From Actinomadura physcomitrii (GTDB taxonomy: Bacteria; Actinomycetota; Actinomycetes; Streptosporangiales; Streptosporangiaceae), in contig NZ_WBMS02000004.1 of NCBI RefSeq assembly GCF_008923205.2, positions 186,001 to 250,000 on the forward strand: a DNA stretch of 64,000 bases, read 5' to 3'. Of this stretch, positions 53,461 through 62,297 are shown in pieces; within the stretch, counting starts at the first letter, position 1, and the number at the start of each line of letters is the position of its first letter. The notes below the pieces were generated by a model. It searched no databases. It was not told the origin of the DNA and was given only the letters and a program-made list of their open reading frames with translations. Position numbers and translations under genes: made by a program.

Positions 53461-54276
53461 CTAGGACGCCATCAGCACTGAGCCCTTGTACTTGTCCTGC
53501 ACGTACTTGCGCACCTCAGGGCCGCGCAGGAGCTGGACGAGCTTCTTCACGCGCGGGTCGTCCGCGTTCTCCGGCAGCGTGACGATGCCGTTCGCGTAGG
53601 GGTTGCCCGCCGCCTTCTCCGCAACGAGCGCGTCCTTGGCCGGCGACAGGTTCGCCTCCAGCGCGTAGTTGCCGTTGATGACCGCCGCGTCGACGTCGTC
53701 CAGCGAGCGCGGCAGCTGCGCGGCCTTCAGCGGCTTGAACTTCAGGTGCTTGGGGTTGCTCGCGACGTCCTTCTCGGTGGCGCTCGTAGGCGCGCCCGGC
53801 CTCAGCGTCAGCAGGCCGTTGTCGGCGAGCAGCTTCAGGGAGCGTCCCTCGTTCGCCGGGTCGTTCGGCACCGCCACGGTCGCGTTCTGCGGGATCGCCT
53901 GAAGGCTCTTCACCTTGCTGGAGTAAACGCCGAGCGGCTCAAGGTGCACCGGCGCGACGAACGTCAGCTTGGTCCCCGACTTCTTCTCGTACTCCTCCAT
54001 GAAGGGCACGTGCTGGAAGTAGTTGGCGGTGACCTGCTTCTCCTTCAGCGCGGTGTTCGGCTGCTGGTAGTCGTCGAAGGTCACGATGTCGAGCTTCAGC
54101 CCGGCCTTGGACGCCAGATTGTCCTTGACGTACTTCAGGATGTCGCCGTGCGGGACGGGGTTGACCGCGACCTTCAGCGGAGCGTCCGGGTCGTCGGACG
54201 CCCCGGAGGAACCGCAGGCCGCCAGGCCCGCGACGAGGCCCACGGAGGCGAGAGCGATGGTGATCTTGCGAAGCAC
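53461..54276 (-). CDS. metQ: MetQ/NlpA-type methionine-binding lipoprotein
   Basis: 271 residues. Signal peptide with lipobox GLAAC (Cys21). Mature part: LKVAVNPVPHGDILKYVKDN, LKLDIVTFDDYQQPNTALKE, ANYFQHVPFMEEYEKKSGTK, VAVPNDPANEGRSLKLLADN and AAVINGNYALEANLSPAKDA, all NlpA-type. It captures D/L-methionine for MetNI. GTG 54274-54276 is preceded by AAAGG. It is last in metN-metI-metQ. Confidence 0.93.
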   Translation of the reverse strand: MLRKITIALASVGLVAGLAACGSSGASDDPDAPLKVAVNPVPHGDILKYVKDNLASKAGLKLDIVTFDDYQQPNTALKEKQVTANYFQHVPFMEEYEKKSGTKLTFVAPVHLEPLGVYSSKVKSLQAIPQNATVAVPNDPANEGRSLKLLADNGLLTLRPGAPTSATEKDVASNPKHLKFKPLKAAQLPRSLDDVDAAVINGNYALEANLSPAKDALVAEKAAGNPYANGIVTLPENADDPRVKKLVQLLRGPEVRKYVQDKYKGSVLMAS

Positions 54277-54308
54277 GAAGAGTGCCTTTCTGTGCGGTGA
54301 GGGCGGTG

Positions 54309-54965
54309 TCACTTGTGGGACAGGCGGCGGGCGACGAGGTCCCCCACGGCCTGGATGATCAGGACGAGGACGACGAGCAGCAGCACGGTCGCGACCATGA
54401 CCTTCGTCTCGAAGCGCTCGTAGCCGTAGGTGACGGCGAGGTTCCCGAGCCCGCCGCCGCCGACCGTGCCGGCCATGGCGGTGTAGCCGATCAGTGCGAT
54501 CACGGTGACGGTCAGCCCCGACACCAGGCCGGGCCGGGCCTCGCGCAGCAGCACCTTGCCGACGATCTCGCGGCGGGTCGCGCCCATCGCGTCCGCCGCC
54601 GCGACCACGCCGGGGTCGACCTCGCGCAGCGCGATCTCCACGAGCCGCGCGTAGAACGGGATGGCGCCGACGGTCAGCGGCACGATCGCGGCGGCGTTGC
54701 CGATGCTGGTGCCCACCACGATCCGGGTGAACGGGGTGATCGCCACCATCAGGATCAGGAACGGCAGCGACCGGCCGATGTTCACGACCGCGCCGAGAAC
54801 CTTGTTGACCGGCGGCGCGGGCAGCAGGCCGCCGCGTTCGGTGACCACCAGCAGCACGCCGAACAGCAGCCCGAGCACGGCGGTGAACAGCGTCGCGACC
54901 CCGGTCATGTAGAGGGTCTCCCGGGTGGCCGGCCACAGCAGCGGCATGACCTCGTCCCAGCTCAT
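54309..54965 (-). CDS. metI: Methionine ABC transporter permease
   Basis: 218 residues with five membrane segments: ETLYMTGVATLFTAVLGLLF, RSLPFLILMVAITPFTRIVV, GNAAAIVPLTVGAIPFYARL and the coupling region ADAMGATRREIVGKVLLREA. It matches MetI throughout. Its ATG overlaps the metN stop by ATGA. Confidence 0.94.
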   Translation of the reverse strand: MSWDEVMPLLWPATRETLYMTGVATLFTAVLGLLFGVLLVVTERGGLLPAPPVNKVLGAVVNIGRSLPFLILMVAITPFTRIVVGTSIGNAAAIVPLTVGAIPFYARLVEIALREVDPGVVAAADAMGATRREIVGKVLLREARPGLVSGLTVTVIALIGYTAMAGTVGGGGLGNLAVTYGYERFETKVMVATVLLLVVLVLIIQAVGDLVARRLSHK

Positions 54966-56017
54966 CGGGCCTCCTCCTCGGCGGGCGCGGTGAGGGCATC
55001 GGTGTTCGGGGCGCCGGGGGCGGCGGCGGTCGCGCGCGTCCGCACCTCGACGGCGAGGCCGGACTCGCGCAGGAACGCCAGCTGCGCGGCGTTCGCCGAC
55101 GGATCGCCCGGCAGCTCGAGCTGGAGCCGCCCGACCCGCTCGCCGCCGACCGTCTCGACGGCGCCGCCGAGGATGTTGACGTCCAGCGAGTACTTGCGGG
55201 CCAGCGCCGACACGAACGGCCGGCCGTTCGCCCCGCCCACGAAGGTGACCTCGACGAGCGTCGTGCCGTCGCGGGGTTCGGCCGCCGGCAGCGGGAAGAG
55301 CCCGCGCGCCAGCTCCGACCCGGGACGCGCCAGCAGCTCCGTCACCGGCCCCTGCTCGGTGAACCGGCCGTCGCGCATCACCGCGGCCGAGTCGCAGATC
55401 CGCTTGACCACGTCCATCTCATGAGTGATCAGCAGGACGGTGAGCCCGAGGCGGCGGTTCAGGTCGCGCAGCAGCTCCAGGATCGACGCGGTGGTCTCCG
55501 GGTCGAGCGCGGAGGTCGCCTCGTCCGACAGCAGCACCTTGGGTCGCCCCGCGAGCGCCCGCGCGATGCCGACGCGCTGCTTCTGCCCGCCCGAGATCTG
55601 CGCCGGGTAGGCCTTCGCGTGCCCGGTGAGCCCGACCAGGTCCAGCAGCTCGGCGACCCGCGCGGCGCGCTCGCCGCGCGGAACGCCCATGACCTCCAGC
55701 GGGAACGCGACGTTGCCGGCCACCGTGCGGGAGCCGAGCAGGCCGAAGTGCTGGTGGATCATCCCGATGCCCTGGCGGGCGCGGCGCAGCTCGGTCCCCC
55801 GCAGCGCGAGCAGGTCGCGCCCGCCGATCACGACGCGGCCCTCGTCCGGACGGTCCAGCAGGTTCACGCAGCGCAGCAGGGTGCTCTTGCCCGCACCGCT
55901 CGGGCCGAGCACGCCGAAGACCTCGCCTTCGCGGACGGTCACGTCGACGCCGTCGACGGCGGTCACCTCGCGCCCGCGGGCGCGGTGCACCTTCCTGAGT
56001 TTTTCGATCTGAATCAC
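54962..56017 (-). CDS. metN: Methionine ABC transporter ATP-binding protein with NIL domain
   Basis: 351 residues. Walker A GPSGAGKSTLLRCVNLL, signature ISGGQKQRVGIARALAG, Walker B VLLSDEATSALDP, H-loop LLITHEMDVVKRI. A C-terminal NIL domain (about 265-340, TLVEVTFVGGANGRPFVSAL) binds methionine and inhibits transport when the amino acid is plentiful. First gene of the operon. No SAM riboswitch could be recognised in the leader. Confidence 0.94.
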   Translation of the reverse strand: MIQIEKLRKVHRARGREVTAVDGVDVTVREGEVFGVLGPSGAGKSTLLRCVNLLDRPDEGRVVIGGRDLLALRGTELRRARQGIGMIHQHFGLLGSRTVAGNVAFPLEVMGVPRGERAARVAELLDLVGLTGHAKAYPAQISGGQKQRVGIARALAGRPKVLLSDEATSALDPETTASILELLRDLNRRLGLTVLLITHEMDVVKRICDSAAVMRDGRFTEQGPVTELLARPGSELARGLFPLPAAEPRDGTTLVEVTFVGGANGRPFVSALARKYSLDVNILGGAVETVGGERVGRLQLELPGDPSANAAQLAFLRESGLAVEVRTRATAAAPGAPNTDALTAPAEEEAR

Positions 56018-56678
56018 AGAGAATCATCCGTGCGAACGGGCGCCGCCCTGGTCAGGGACGGTGCGGGAGTGGACGGGGCGGCTCTGAGACACACCCGATC
56101 AGGCCGAGACGGCAGAAGTGCGGTCGGTCACGCCGACGACCGGCGCCGGCGGTTATCCACAGAACGCGGTTCCACTTCCGTGTCCGGGACGGCCGGCCGA
56201 CGATGTCCTCGACGGGTCCGGCCGGGGCGGCCGGGTCCGGTGGAGGCGGCTCGCGCTCGATCGGGCGCGCGGCCGGTCAGGTCCGACCGGGGGGATACGG
56301 GGCGTGGCTCAGCAGATGGCGTTGGAAGTTCATGCGCGACTCGGGTCTCGGAGTTCGCTCGCTTCGGGGCGCGAGGCTCAGGCAGGGGCCCTCAGCGGTC
56401 ACACATTCGCCGGCAGCACGTACGCCGCATGGCCCGCGGGTTCAGCGGGCCGCGCTCACGGCACGGGCGTACGAAGCTCATGTCAGCAGTCAACCAACCA
56501 ACGACAAATGGCGCAAATCGCGCCGCGCCGGCGAACCAGCCGGTCAGCCGCCTGCGACCCTGCCAGAGGACGACGCGCCCTGGGGCGGCACGACCCGCCG
56601 CCCCGTGCCCGGCGTCCCCGGTTGCCGTCCGGCGAGCGCGCGGACAAGCGCGCACGCTGCGGCGTCGCGGCCACCGGG
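56018..56678. other. 661-bp stretch without a recognised gene
   Basis: It lies upstream of metN. It contains one TTATCCACA (56153-56161) and a weakly plausible plus-strand frame from ATG 56479 (MSAVNQPTTNGANRAAPANQ) that turns into composition-driven Arg/Pro sequence and has no ribosome site. It probably includes the metN promoter and otherwise looks eroded. No operator, riboswitch or RNA gene was seen. Confidence 0.5.
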
Positions 56679-57542
56679 TCAGTCGTCGCGGTAGTCGACG
56701 TACGACGAGCCGGACCCGCTGCGGACCGATATCAGCCGATCCGACCGCTCGTCGGCGAGCGCCGGGTTGAGATGCGTATCACCCGAGCCGGTCCAGCCCT
56801 GGATCCGGTAGTGCGAACCCGCGGGCACGATGATCTTCACGGAGCCCGCGCCGGCCGACACGTCCACGGTCCGCGGCGGCTCGGCGTAGCGGAGGTCGAG
56901 CTCGCCGGAGCCCACGTTCGCCCGGGTGCCGGAGGAGGCCAGCCCGGTGCCGCGGATCGTCCCCGAACCGGCCCGCGCCCGCAGCGCGCCGCGCGAGCCG
57001 GCCACGCTGATCTCCCCCGACCCGGTCCGCAGGTCCAGGTCGCCGTTCACCCCGCGCACGGTGATCTTCCCCGAGTCCGACGCCGCCGACACCCGCACGC
57101 CGGCCGGCACCTGCACGTCGATGTCGGCGCCGCACTCCCAGTCGCCGTACAGCGGTGCAGCGCCGGGGCACCGCGCCGCGATGGACAGCACGTCACCATG
57201 CAGCGACTCCGTCACCACCGGTCTGCGCAGCACCCACTTCAGCCGCTTGTAGACGCGCGCCTGACCGTCCGGGCCCGTCCCGATCGACACCTCGGCGCTT
57301 CCGGCCTCGACCCGGAGCTCCTTGATCGAGTGCCGGTACGGGGTGATGTGCTCCACGGTCCGCCGCATCGCCCGTCCGCCCAGCCCCAGGCAGAGGGGGA
57401 CGACCACGATGGCGGCGGTGGCGGCCGCGAGGAAGATCCACACACCGCGTCGCCGCGGCCGATCACCGGCGGCGTCGTCCCGCGCGGTGGCCCGCGACCC
57501 GGCGGTCGGCGACGCGGTGCCGCGGGCCCCTGTGCCGGTCAT
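56679..57542 (-). CDS. Membrane-anchored DUF4097-like beta-helix protein
   Basis: 287 residues. A cytosolic Arg/Thr-rich start, one membrane segment (VWIFLAAATAAIVVVPLCLG, about 34-53), then an outside part of short repeated strands: SGKITVRGVNGDLDLRTGSG, SGTIRGTGLASSGTRANVGS, GAGSVKIIVPAGSHY. The G-S-G-x-I-x-V periodicity is the DUF4097/adhesin-like beta-helix. It is translated from an ATGA overlap with the response-regulator gene, so it is a target or accessory of that two-component system. Confidence 0.82.
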   Translation of the reverse strand: MTGTGARGTASPTAGSRATARDDAAGDRPRRRGVWIFLAAATAAIVVVPLCLGLGGRAMRRTVEHITPYRHSIKELRVEAGSAEVSIGTGPDGQARVYKRLKWVLRRPVVTESLHGDVLSIAARCPGAAPLYGDWECGADIDVQVPAGVRVSAASDSGKITVRGVNGDLDLRTGSGEISVAGSRGALRARAGSGTIRGTGLASSGTRANVGSGELDLRYAEPPRTVDVSAGAGSVKIIVPAGSHYRIQGWTGSGDTHLNPALADERSDRLISVRSGSGSSYVDYRDD

Positions 57543-58186
57543 GTCTCCCCGTCCAGGAAGCGCAGCACGGCCAGCACGCGGCGGTGGTCGCCTTCGGCGT
57601 GCGGAAGGTCGAGCTTGGCGAAGATGCCGTTGATGTGCTTGGCGACGGCGCTCTCGCTCACCACGAGGGCCGCGGCGATCCCCGCGTTCGAGCGGCCCTC
57701 CGCCATCAGCGCCAGGACCTCCTTCTCGCGGGGAGTCAGCCGGTCGAGGGGGTCGCGATGACGGCGCAGGAGCAGCTGCGAGACGACCTCCGGGTCCAGG
57801 GCGGTGCCGCCCGCGGCCACCCGGCGCAGTGCGTCCAGGAACACCGACACGTCCGCGACCCGGTCCTTCAGCAGGTATCCGATGCCGCTGGTGCTGGTCG
57901 ACAGCAGGTCCGCCGCGTACCGCTCCTCGACGTACTGCGACAGCAGCAGGACGGCGACCTCGGGCGTCTCCCGCCGCATCACCAGCGCGGCGCGCACGCC
58001 CTCGTCGGTGAAGCCCGGCGGCATCCGCACGTCGACGATCGCGGCGTCCGGACGGTGCTCGCGCACGGCCGCCAGCAGGCCCTCCGCCTCGCCGACCGCC
58101 GCCGCCACCTCGAACCCCGAGGTCTCCAGCAGCTTGATCAGCCCGGCTCGCAGCAGGACCGAGTCCTCGGCGATCACAATGCGCAC
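57539..58186 (-). CDS. LuxR-type response regulator
   Basis: 215 residues. Receiver domain with IAEDSVLLRAGL, Asp in AAIVDVRMPPGFTDEGV, Lys in GYLLKDRV. HTH LTPREKEVLALMAEGRSNAG then VSESAVAKHINGIFAKLDL. GTG 58184-58186 is inside the 3' end of the kinase gene (13-nt overlap), and its stop overlaps the DUF4097 ATG. It is the partner of that kinase. Confidence 0.93.
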   Translation of the reverse strand: MRIVIAEDSVLLRAGLIKLLETSGFEVAAAVGEAEGLLAAVREHRPDAAIVDVRMPPGFTDEGVRAALVMRRETPEVAVLLLSQYVEERYAADLLSTSTSGIGYLLKDRVADVSVFLDALRRVAAGGTALDPEVVSQLLLRRHRDPLDRLTPREKEVLALMAEGRSNAGIAAALVVSESAVAKHINGIFAKLDLPHAEGDHRRVLAVLRFLDGET

Positions 58187-59445
58187 GGCAACTCCACGGT
58201 GACGGTCGTCGGCCCCCCGGCGGGACTGACGATCCGGAACGTACCGTCCACCGACCGGACCCGGCGCGCGAGCCCGGTCAGGCCCGTCCCCCGGGACGGG
58301 TCCGCGCCGCCCGCGCCGTCGTCGGCGACGGTCAGGCGCAGCCGTTCGCCCTCCCGGATCGCCGCGACGTCCACCGCGGTGGCCCTGGCGTGCTTGACGA
58401 CGTTGGTGAGCGCCTCGGAGACGACGAAGTACGCGACCGCCTCGACGGTGGACGAGGCACGCGGCTCCACCTCGACGCGCAGCCGGACCTCCAGCGGCAC
58501 CCGGGCCGCGATGCCGGACAGCGCGGCGTCCAGGCCCCGGTCCTCCAGCACCGCCGGATGCAGCCCGCGGATCAGGTCGCGCAGCTCGGTCAGCGCCTCC
58601 TTGGCCTCCTCGTGCGCCTCGACGATCACCCGCATGGCCTCGTCCGGCACGCCGGTGAGGGTCGCGCGGGCCAGCCCGAGGTTCAGCGCGAGCGAGACGA
58701 GCCGCTGCTGCGCGCCGTCGTGCAGGTCGCGCTCGATGCGGCGGCGTTCGATGTCGGCGGCGTCCACGACACTGGCACGCTTCTCGACCAGGTCCTCGAC
58801 CCGCCGCTCCAGCTCCGCGGCACGGTCCGGGCCGAGCAGCGCGACCGCCGCGCGGACGTCCAGGCGGCGAACTCCGGCGGCGACCCACGGTGCCGCGATC
58901 AGCAGCAGGACGCCGACGACCGACAGGACTCCGGCACGGACGGCGTGTCCCTTGTCCACCGAGCTCAGCGGGCTCGTGCCGGGCAGCGCCCAGGAGTACG
59001 CGCCGGTGCAGGCGAGGATCACGCCGCCGGCCCAAGCGCCGATCGTGCCCAGTCCTCCGATCGCCACGAGGGGCCCGACGATCAGGTGGTACCGCAGCAC
59101 CCGCCACACCTCCGGCTTGCGGAGCCCGCGCAGCACCTCCCATGCGCGGCCGTCGTCGAAGCCCGGCATGGGCGGGATGCGCAGCCCCAGCATCGCCCAG
59201 CAGCGTTCCCGCTGCCAGCGCGTCAGCGGGCGCAGCACCAGCAGGGTCACCGCGCACGACCCCGCCAGCACCAGCATGATCGGCGTTACGTTCACCGGCG
59301 TCCAGAAGGGCCAGACCGACCCCAGGACGGCCCAGCCGGCGAACTGCAGCGGCACCCCGGAGGCGACGAAGGTGGTGTCCCGCCACGCCGCCGGTGACCA
59401 CGGAGCGTGCGCCAGGGCATGCCGGGCCGCGGGGATGGATGCCAT
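58174..59445 (-). CDS. Membrane sensor histidine kinase (HisKA_3)
   Basis: 423 residues. A sensor domain with four hydrophobic segments (VPLQFAGWAVLGSVWPFW, PIMLVLAGSCAVTLLVL, LIVGPLVAIGGLGTIGAWAG, SVVGVLLLIAAPWVAAGV) is followed by RRRIERDLHDGAQQRLVSLA with the phospho-His, EALTNVVKHA (N box), VADDGAGG and GTGLTGLARRV. The sensor resembles the PF13796 type. ATG 59443-59445 is chosen; the frame is open upstream. First of a three-gene operon. Confidence 0.9.
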   Translation of the reverse strand: MASIPAARHALAHAPWSPAAWRDTTFVASGVPLQFAGWAVLGSVWPFWTPVNVTPIMLVLAGSCAVTLLVLRPLTRWQRERCWAMLGLRIPPMPGFDDGRAWEVLRGLRKPEVWRVLRYHLIVGPLVAIGGLGTIGAWAGGVILACTGAYSWALPGTSPLSSVDKGHAVRAGVLSVVGVLLLIAAPWVAAGVRRLDVRAAVALLGPDRAAELERRVEDLVEKRASVVDAADIERRRIERDLHDGAQQRLVSLALNLGLARATLTGVPDEAMRVIVEAHEEAKEALTELRDLIRGLHPAVLEDRGLDAALSGIAARVPLEVRLRVEVEPRASSTVEAVAYFVVSEALTNVVKHARATAVDVAAIREGERLRLTVADDGAGGADPSRGTGLTGLARRVRSVDGTFRIVSPAGGPTTVTVELPCAL

Positions 59446-59618
59446 GGACGCAACGGTATTGCCCCAGTTGGGGCGTCGCCATGGAGTGAACTTCCGGCCC
59501 CGGGGTGAACCTAGTGCCACCCCAGGTCGGATATGCACGCTACTGATCGTGGAACGGCGCGCGGCCAGGCTTGATCTGGCACCCGGTAAGCGGTGCGAGA
59601 TCACCAGGGAGTCCAGTC

Positions 59619-60248
59619 ATGGTCGCGAACACCGTCCCCTTCACCATCCCCGCCCACCGCCCTCGCCCACGCCTCCGGCTCCCGGTCTGGAGGACCGTCC
59701 CCTACCCCTCAAGGCCCCGGCCGGCTGCGCGTGCTCTCCGAGCGCCCCATGTCCCGGCCTCCCCCGCGGCCACGACCCACGCCGCAGCTTCCGGCACCGG
59801 GGCATCGCGCCGGTGGGAGCATTGGATCGGGTCGGGCTTCGCCGCCGGCGGCGCCGTGCTGGTGCCGTGGATGTTCGTCCTGGCTCGCGCGCTGCCGTCC
59901 AGCACGCACGTGTCGAACTGGTCGGCGGCCTGGGTCGGGCTGGACGCGCTGATCGCCGCCGGGCTCCTCGGCACCGGGGCGCTGCTCGCGCGGCGGGACC
60001 CGCGGCACGGCCTGACCGCCGCCGCCACCGGCGCCCTCCTGGCCATGGACGCGTGGTTCGACGTCCTGACCTCCGGTCCGGGCGCGGAGCGCGCTCTGGC
60101 CGTGGCGATGGCCGCCGGGCTGGAGCTGCCGCTCGCATGCGCCTGCGCGGTCCTCGCCGCCCGCGCCCTGCGCCCCGTCTCGACGGCTCCACAGCCCGCC
60201 GGTACCGACGAGGGCCACCCGGCGGCCGCGAACGCCCGACGCGCATGA
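59619..60248 (+). CDS. Four-TM membrane protein of unknown function
   Basis: 209 residues. The first 65 are Pro/Arg-rich and cytosolic. Four hydrophobic stretches follow: IGSGFAAGGAVLVPWMFVLA, WVGLDALIAAGLLGTGALLA, LTAAATGALLAMDAWFDVLT and VAMAAGLELPLACACAVLAA. No family motif is recognised. AGGGAG lies before ATG 59619. It is divergent from the histidine-kinase operon. Confidence 0.7.
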   Translation: MVANTVPFTIPAHRPRPRLRLPVWRTVPYPSRPRPAARALRAPHVPASPAATTHAAASGTGASRRWEHWIGSGFAAGGAVLVPWMFVLARALPSSTHVSNWSAAWVGLDALIAAGLLGTGALLARRDPRHGLTAAATGALLAMDAWFDVLTSGPGAERALAVAMAAGLELPLACACAVLAARALRPVSTAPQPAGTDEGHPAAANARRA

Positions 60249-60725
60249 GCACCGTGGAAGAGCACGGCGGCCCAAGATCGCGCCAGGGCGCGCGAAAGCG
60301 TGCGGAGCACCCTGGCGCCCTGACGCCTTGGCGCGCGGAGCCCCCTGGCGCCCGAAACGCGCGTGAAGCACCCTGCGAAGCTTGGACGCCGCGCGACTCA
60401 GGCGCACACGCGCTGAGCGTCCAGGCGTCCAGGCGTCCAGGCGTCCAGGCACGCGAACGCGCGCGGGGCGCGCTGCGAGGCATGGACGGCGGGCTGGCGA
60501 AGGAAGGCCGGAGCGCGACGGAAGGGACGGTGTGCGAGGGTGCGCGGAGCGTGCGCGACGGCCCCGACAAACGGGTCAAAGCGCCCAGACCTCGGCGGAT
60601 GCGAGGTCGATACAGGTGCGGGGTACGAGCGACGGGGCAATGAAGGGCAGATGGCAAAGCATCGACGGGAGTACGCCAGATGGGTGAAACCAGACGAGGC
60701 GGACCTCTAGAGTGAGTCGAACGTC
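60249..60725. other. Gene-free, repeat-rich stretch
   Basis: The sequence is rich in GCG/CGC and in variants of CCTGGCGCCC and GCGCGGAGC, and contains an 8-bp tandem array at 60417-60448. The open frames have no ribosome site and give Arg/Ala-rich translations. No gene was recognised. Confidence 0.55.
60417..60448. repeat. Tandem array of GCGTCCAG, four copies
   Basis: Four perfect contiguous copies of the 8-mer GCGTCCAG. The unit length is not a multiple of three, so copy-number change would shift any reading frame; this supports the stretch being non-coding. Confidence 0.85.
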
Positions 60726-60749
60726 GGGGCCCTCTCGCGGGAGGGCCCC
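60726..60749 (+). terminator. Hairpin in the leader of the 60784 gene
   Basis: The 9-bp arms GGGGCCCTC and GAGGGCCCC enclose TCGCGG, 34 nt before ATG 60784. It could be an attenuator of that gene or a terminator isolating it. No U-tract follows. Confidence 0.5.
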
Positions 60750-60783
60750 TCGCCCTGCCTGCACGATCAGAGGTCCCCCGAAC

Positions 60784-61356
60784 ATGAACGACCACGAGGT
60801 GCATGAGGAGTGCCTGCGGCTCCTTCGGGACGGCATGCCCGATCCCGCCCCCGACACCTTCGACGAGGAACGGGACTTCCTTCCGCTCGGCCTCGATATG
60901 GACGGCGACGTCGCCGTTGTAACGTTCCTACACCAGTGGAGCGGGACCGGCGTCGACCCGTTCATCGAGGGACGGACGTTCCATCGGCGCGACGGCGAGT
61001 GGATGGGCCTGGGCGGAGGCGGCGGCTCTGCGCCCTACGAGCCGCTGGTGCGCCGCTCGTCCGGCGAGATGGGCCGCTACCTGTACAAGTACGGCACGGG
61101 GCGGACCGTCCGGAACGCCAACCGGCTACTGCCCTGGGGCGCGAAATGGGTGAACGAGGCGCGACTGCGGGCCTCGGCCGAGGTGACCCGGGTCCGGGTG
61201 GGCAAGCGGTTCCTGGACGTGCCCGCGCACGGGCACATCGTCGTCGTCTGGGGCGCCCGGCGCGGCCCCGTCCTTGAGGCGCTCGCGGCCGACGGCTCGG
61301 TGCTGGACACGCTGGACCTCGACCGTCCCCCCGTCCCGGCGCGCTCGGACGCCTGA
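60784..61356 (+). CDS. Conserved hypothetical protein
   Basis: 190 residues, no signal peptide or membrane segment: NDHEVHEECLRLLRDGMPDP, ERDFLPLGLDMDGDVAVVTF, EWMGLGGGGGSAPYEPLVRR, GHIVVVWGARRGPVLEALAA. It reads like a well-folded alpha/beta protein with good codon bias, but no family or catalytic motif is recognised. It is co-directional with the TetR gene, 34 nt upstream, though an operator lies between them. Confidence 0.75.
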   Translation: MNDHEVHEECLRLLRDGMPDPAPDTFDEERDFLPLGLDMDGDVAVVTFLHQWSGTGVDPFIEGRTFHRRDGEWMGLGGGGGSAPYEPLVRRSSGEMGRYLYKYGTGRTVRNANRLLPWGAKWVNEARLRASAEVTRVRVGKRFLDVPAHGHIVVVWGARRGPVLEALAADGSVLDTLDLDRPPVPARSDA

Positions 61357-61361
61357 TATTT

Positions 61362-61374
61362 GACCGGTCGTTCT
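61362..61374. promoter_or_regulatory. Putative TetR operator, copy 1
   Basis: GACCGGTCGTTCT sits 17 bp before the TetR ATG and recurs with one change at 62298-62310 before the SDR gene. The ACCGGT centre is itself palindromic, as TetR sites usually are. Confidence 0.6.
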
Positions 61375-61390
61375 CGATAGCCGTACGGTC

Positions 61391-61978
61391 ATGTGCATGG
61401 CACGGACCAAGGAGTTCGATCCGGACGTGGCGTTGCAGCAGGCGCTGGAGCTGTTCTGGGAGCGCGGGTACGCGGCTACCTCCATGGCCGATCTCGTCGA
61501 GCGCCTCGGCATCGCCCGTGCGAGCGTCTACGCGACGTTCGGCGGCAAGCGCGAGCTGTTCCTGCGGGCGCTCGAGCGCTACCTCGAGACGACCGACCCG
61601 AGGATCGCCGAAGCGCTGTCGCGGCCCGGCCCGGTCCTGCCCGCCGTCCGCGCGCTGATCGACCGCTACGCCGACGAGGCCGGCCGGGAGCGCCCGCGCC
61701 TCGGCTGCCTCGTGGTGAACACGGCGGTCGAGTTGGCGGCCCGGGACGCCGAGGCGGCCCGGCTCGTCGAGGCGAGCTGGAGCTTCCTCGAGGCGTCCCT
61801 GACGTCGGCGCTGACCCGCGCCCGCATGCAGGGTGAGCTGCCCGCGGACGCCGACCCGCGCGCGCTCGCCCGGCTGCTCCTGGTGATCTTCCAAGGCATG
61901 CGCGTCCTCGGCCGGGCCCCCGCGGAGGAGTCCCGCATTCGCGACGCCGCCCAGCAAGCCCGAGCCCTCCTGACATGA
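61391..61978 (+). CDS. TetR-family transcriptional regulator
   Basis: 195 residues. The HTH is FWERGYAATSMADLVERLGI then ARASVYATFGGKRELFLRAL. The C-terminal ligand domain contains RERPRLGCLVVNTAVELAAR and ARLLLVIFQGMRVLGRA, typical of the TetR_C_16-like/AcrR group. The start is ATG 61391 or 61397. It probably represses itself and the SDR gene at 62327 through the shared box. Confidence 0.9.
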   Translation: MCMARTKEFDPDVALQQALELFWERGYAATSMADLVERLGIARASVYATFGGKRELFLRALERYLETTDPRIAEALSRPGPVLPAVRALIDRYADEAGRERPRLGCLVVNTAVELAARDAEAARLVEASWSFLEASLTSALTRARMQGELPADADPRALARLLLVIFQGMRVLGRAPAEESRIRDAAQQARALLT

Positions 61979-62130
61979 CCCCTGCTCAGCCTCCCGGGGG
62001 GCAAGCGCAGGCAGAAGGACCAACGCTGCCCGACCGGTCGAGCGCCCTACCGCACCACCCGCACCGCCACCACCCGCCGCCGCTGCTGCTGCTCCGCACA
62101 CGCGGTCGCCGACGGCGTGACGCCGCCCTC

Positions 62131-62218
62131 GCAGTGACCCCGCCCCCGCACTGAACCCGCCCACGCAGTGACGCCGCTCCCGCACTGAACCCCCGCACTG
62201 ACCCGCCTCGGCACTGAT
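62131..62218. repeat. Degenerate 17-bp tandem repeat
   Basis: GCASTGAM recurs at 62131, 62148, 62165, 62182, 62195 and 62211. The first four are exactly 17 bp apart, separated by C-rich spacers (CCCGCCCCC type). It lies in the 348-bp gene-free stretch between the TetR and SDR genes (61979-62326). Function unknown; it could bind a protein or be replication slippage. Confidence 0.7.
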
Positions 62219-62297
62219 CTTCCAGGCCTGGCAGCCCCCTGCGGCCCCGCCTTCGGGCTTGGCGCTGAGGCATGCGAACTTTTTTCACCGAATTCGA

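Noticed and set aside
56018-56170. SAM riboswitch in the leader of metN
   Set aside because: Actinobacterial methionine transport genes can carry SAM riboswitches, but I could not find the conserved junction core or pairing pattern on the minus strand here. A covariance-model scan would be decisive.
56203-56694. 163-codon plus-strand frame as a gene
   Set aside because: No ribosome site, no recognisable family, a composition typical of chance frames, and overlap with the end of the DUF4097 gene.
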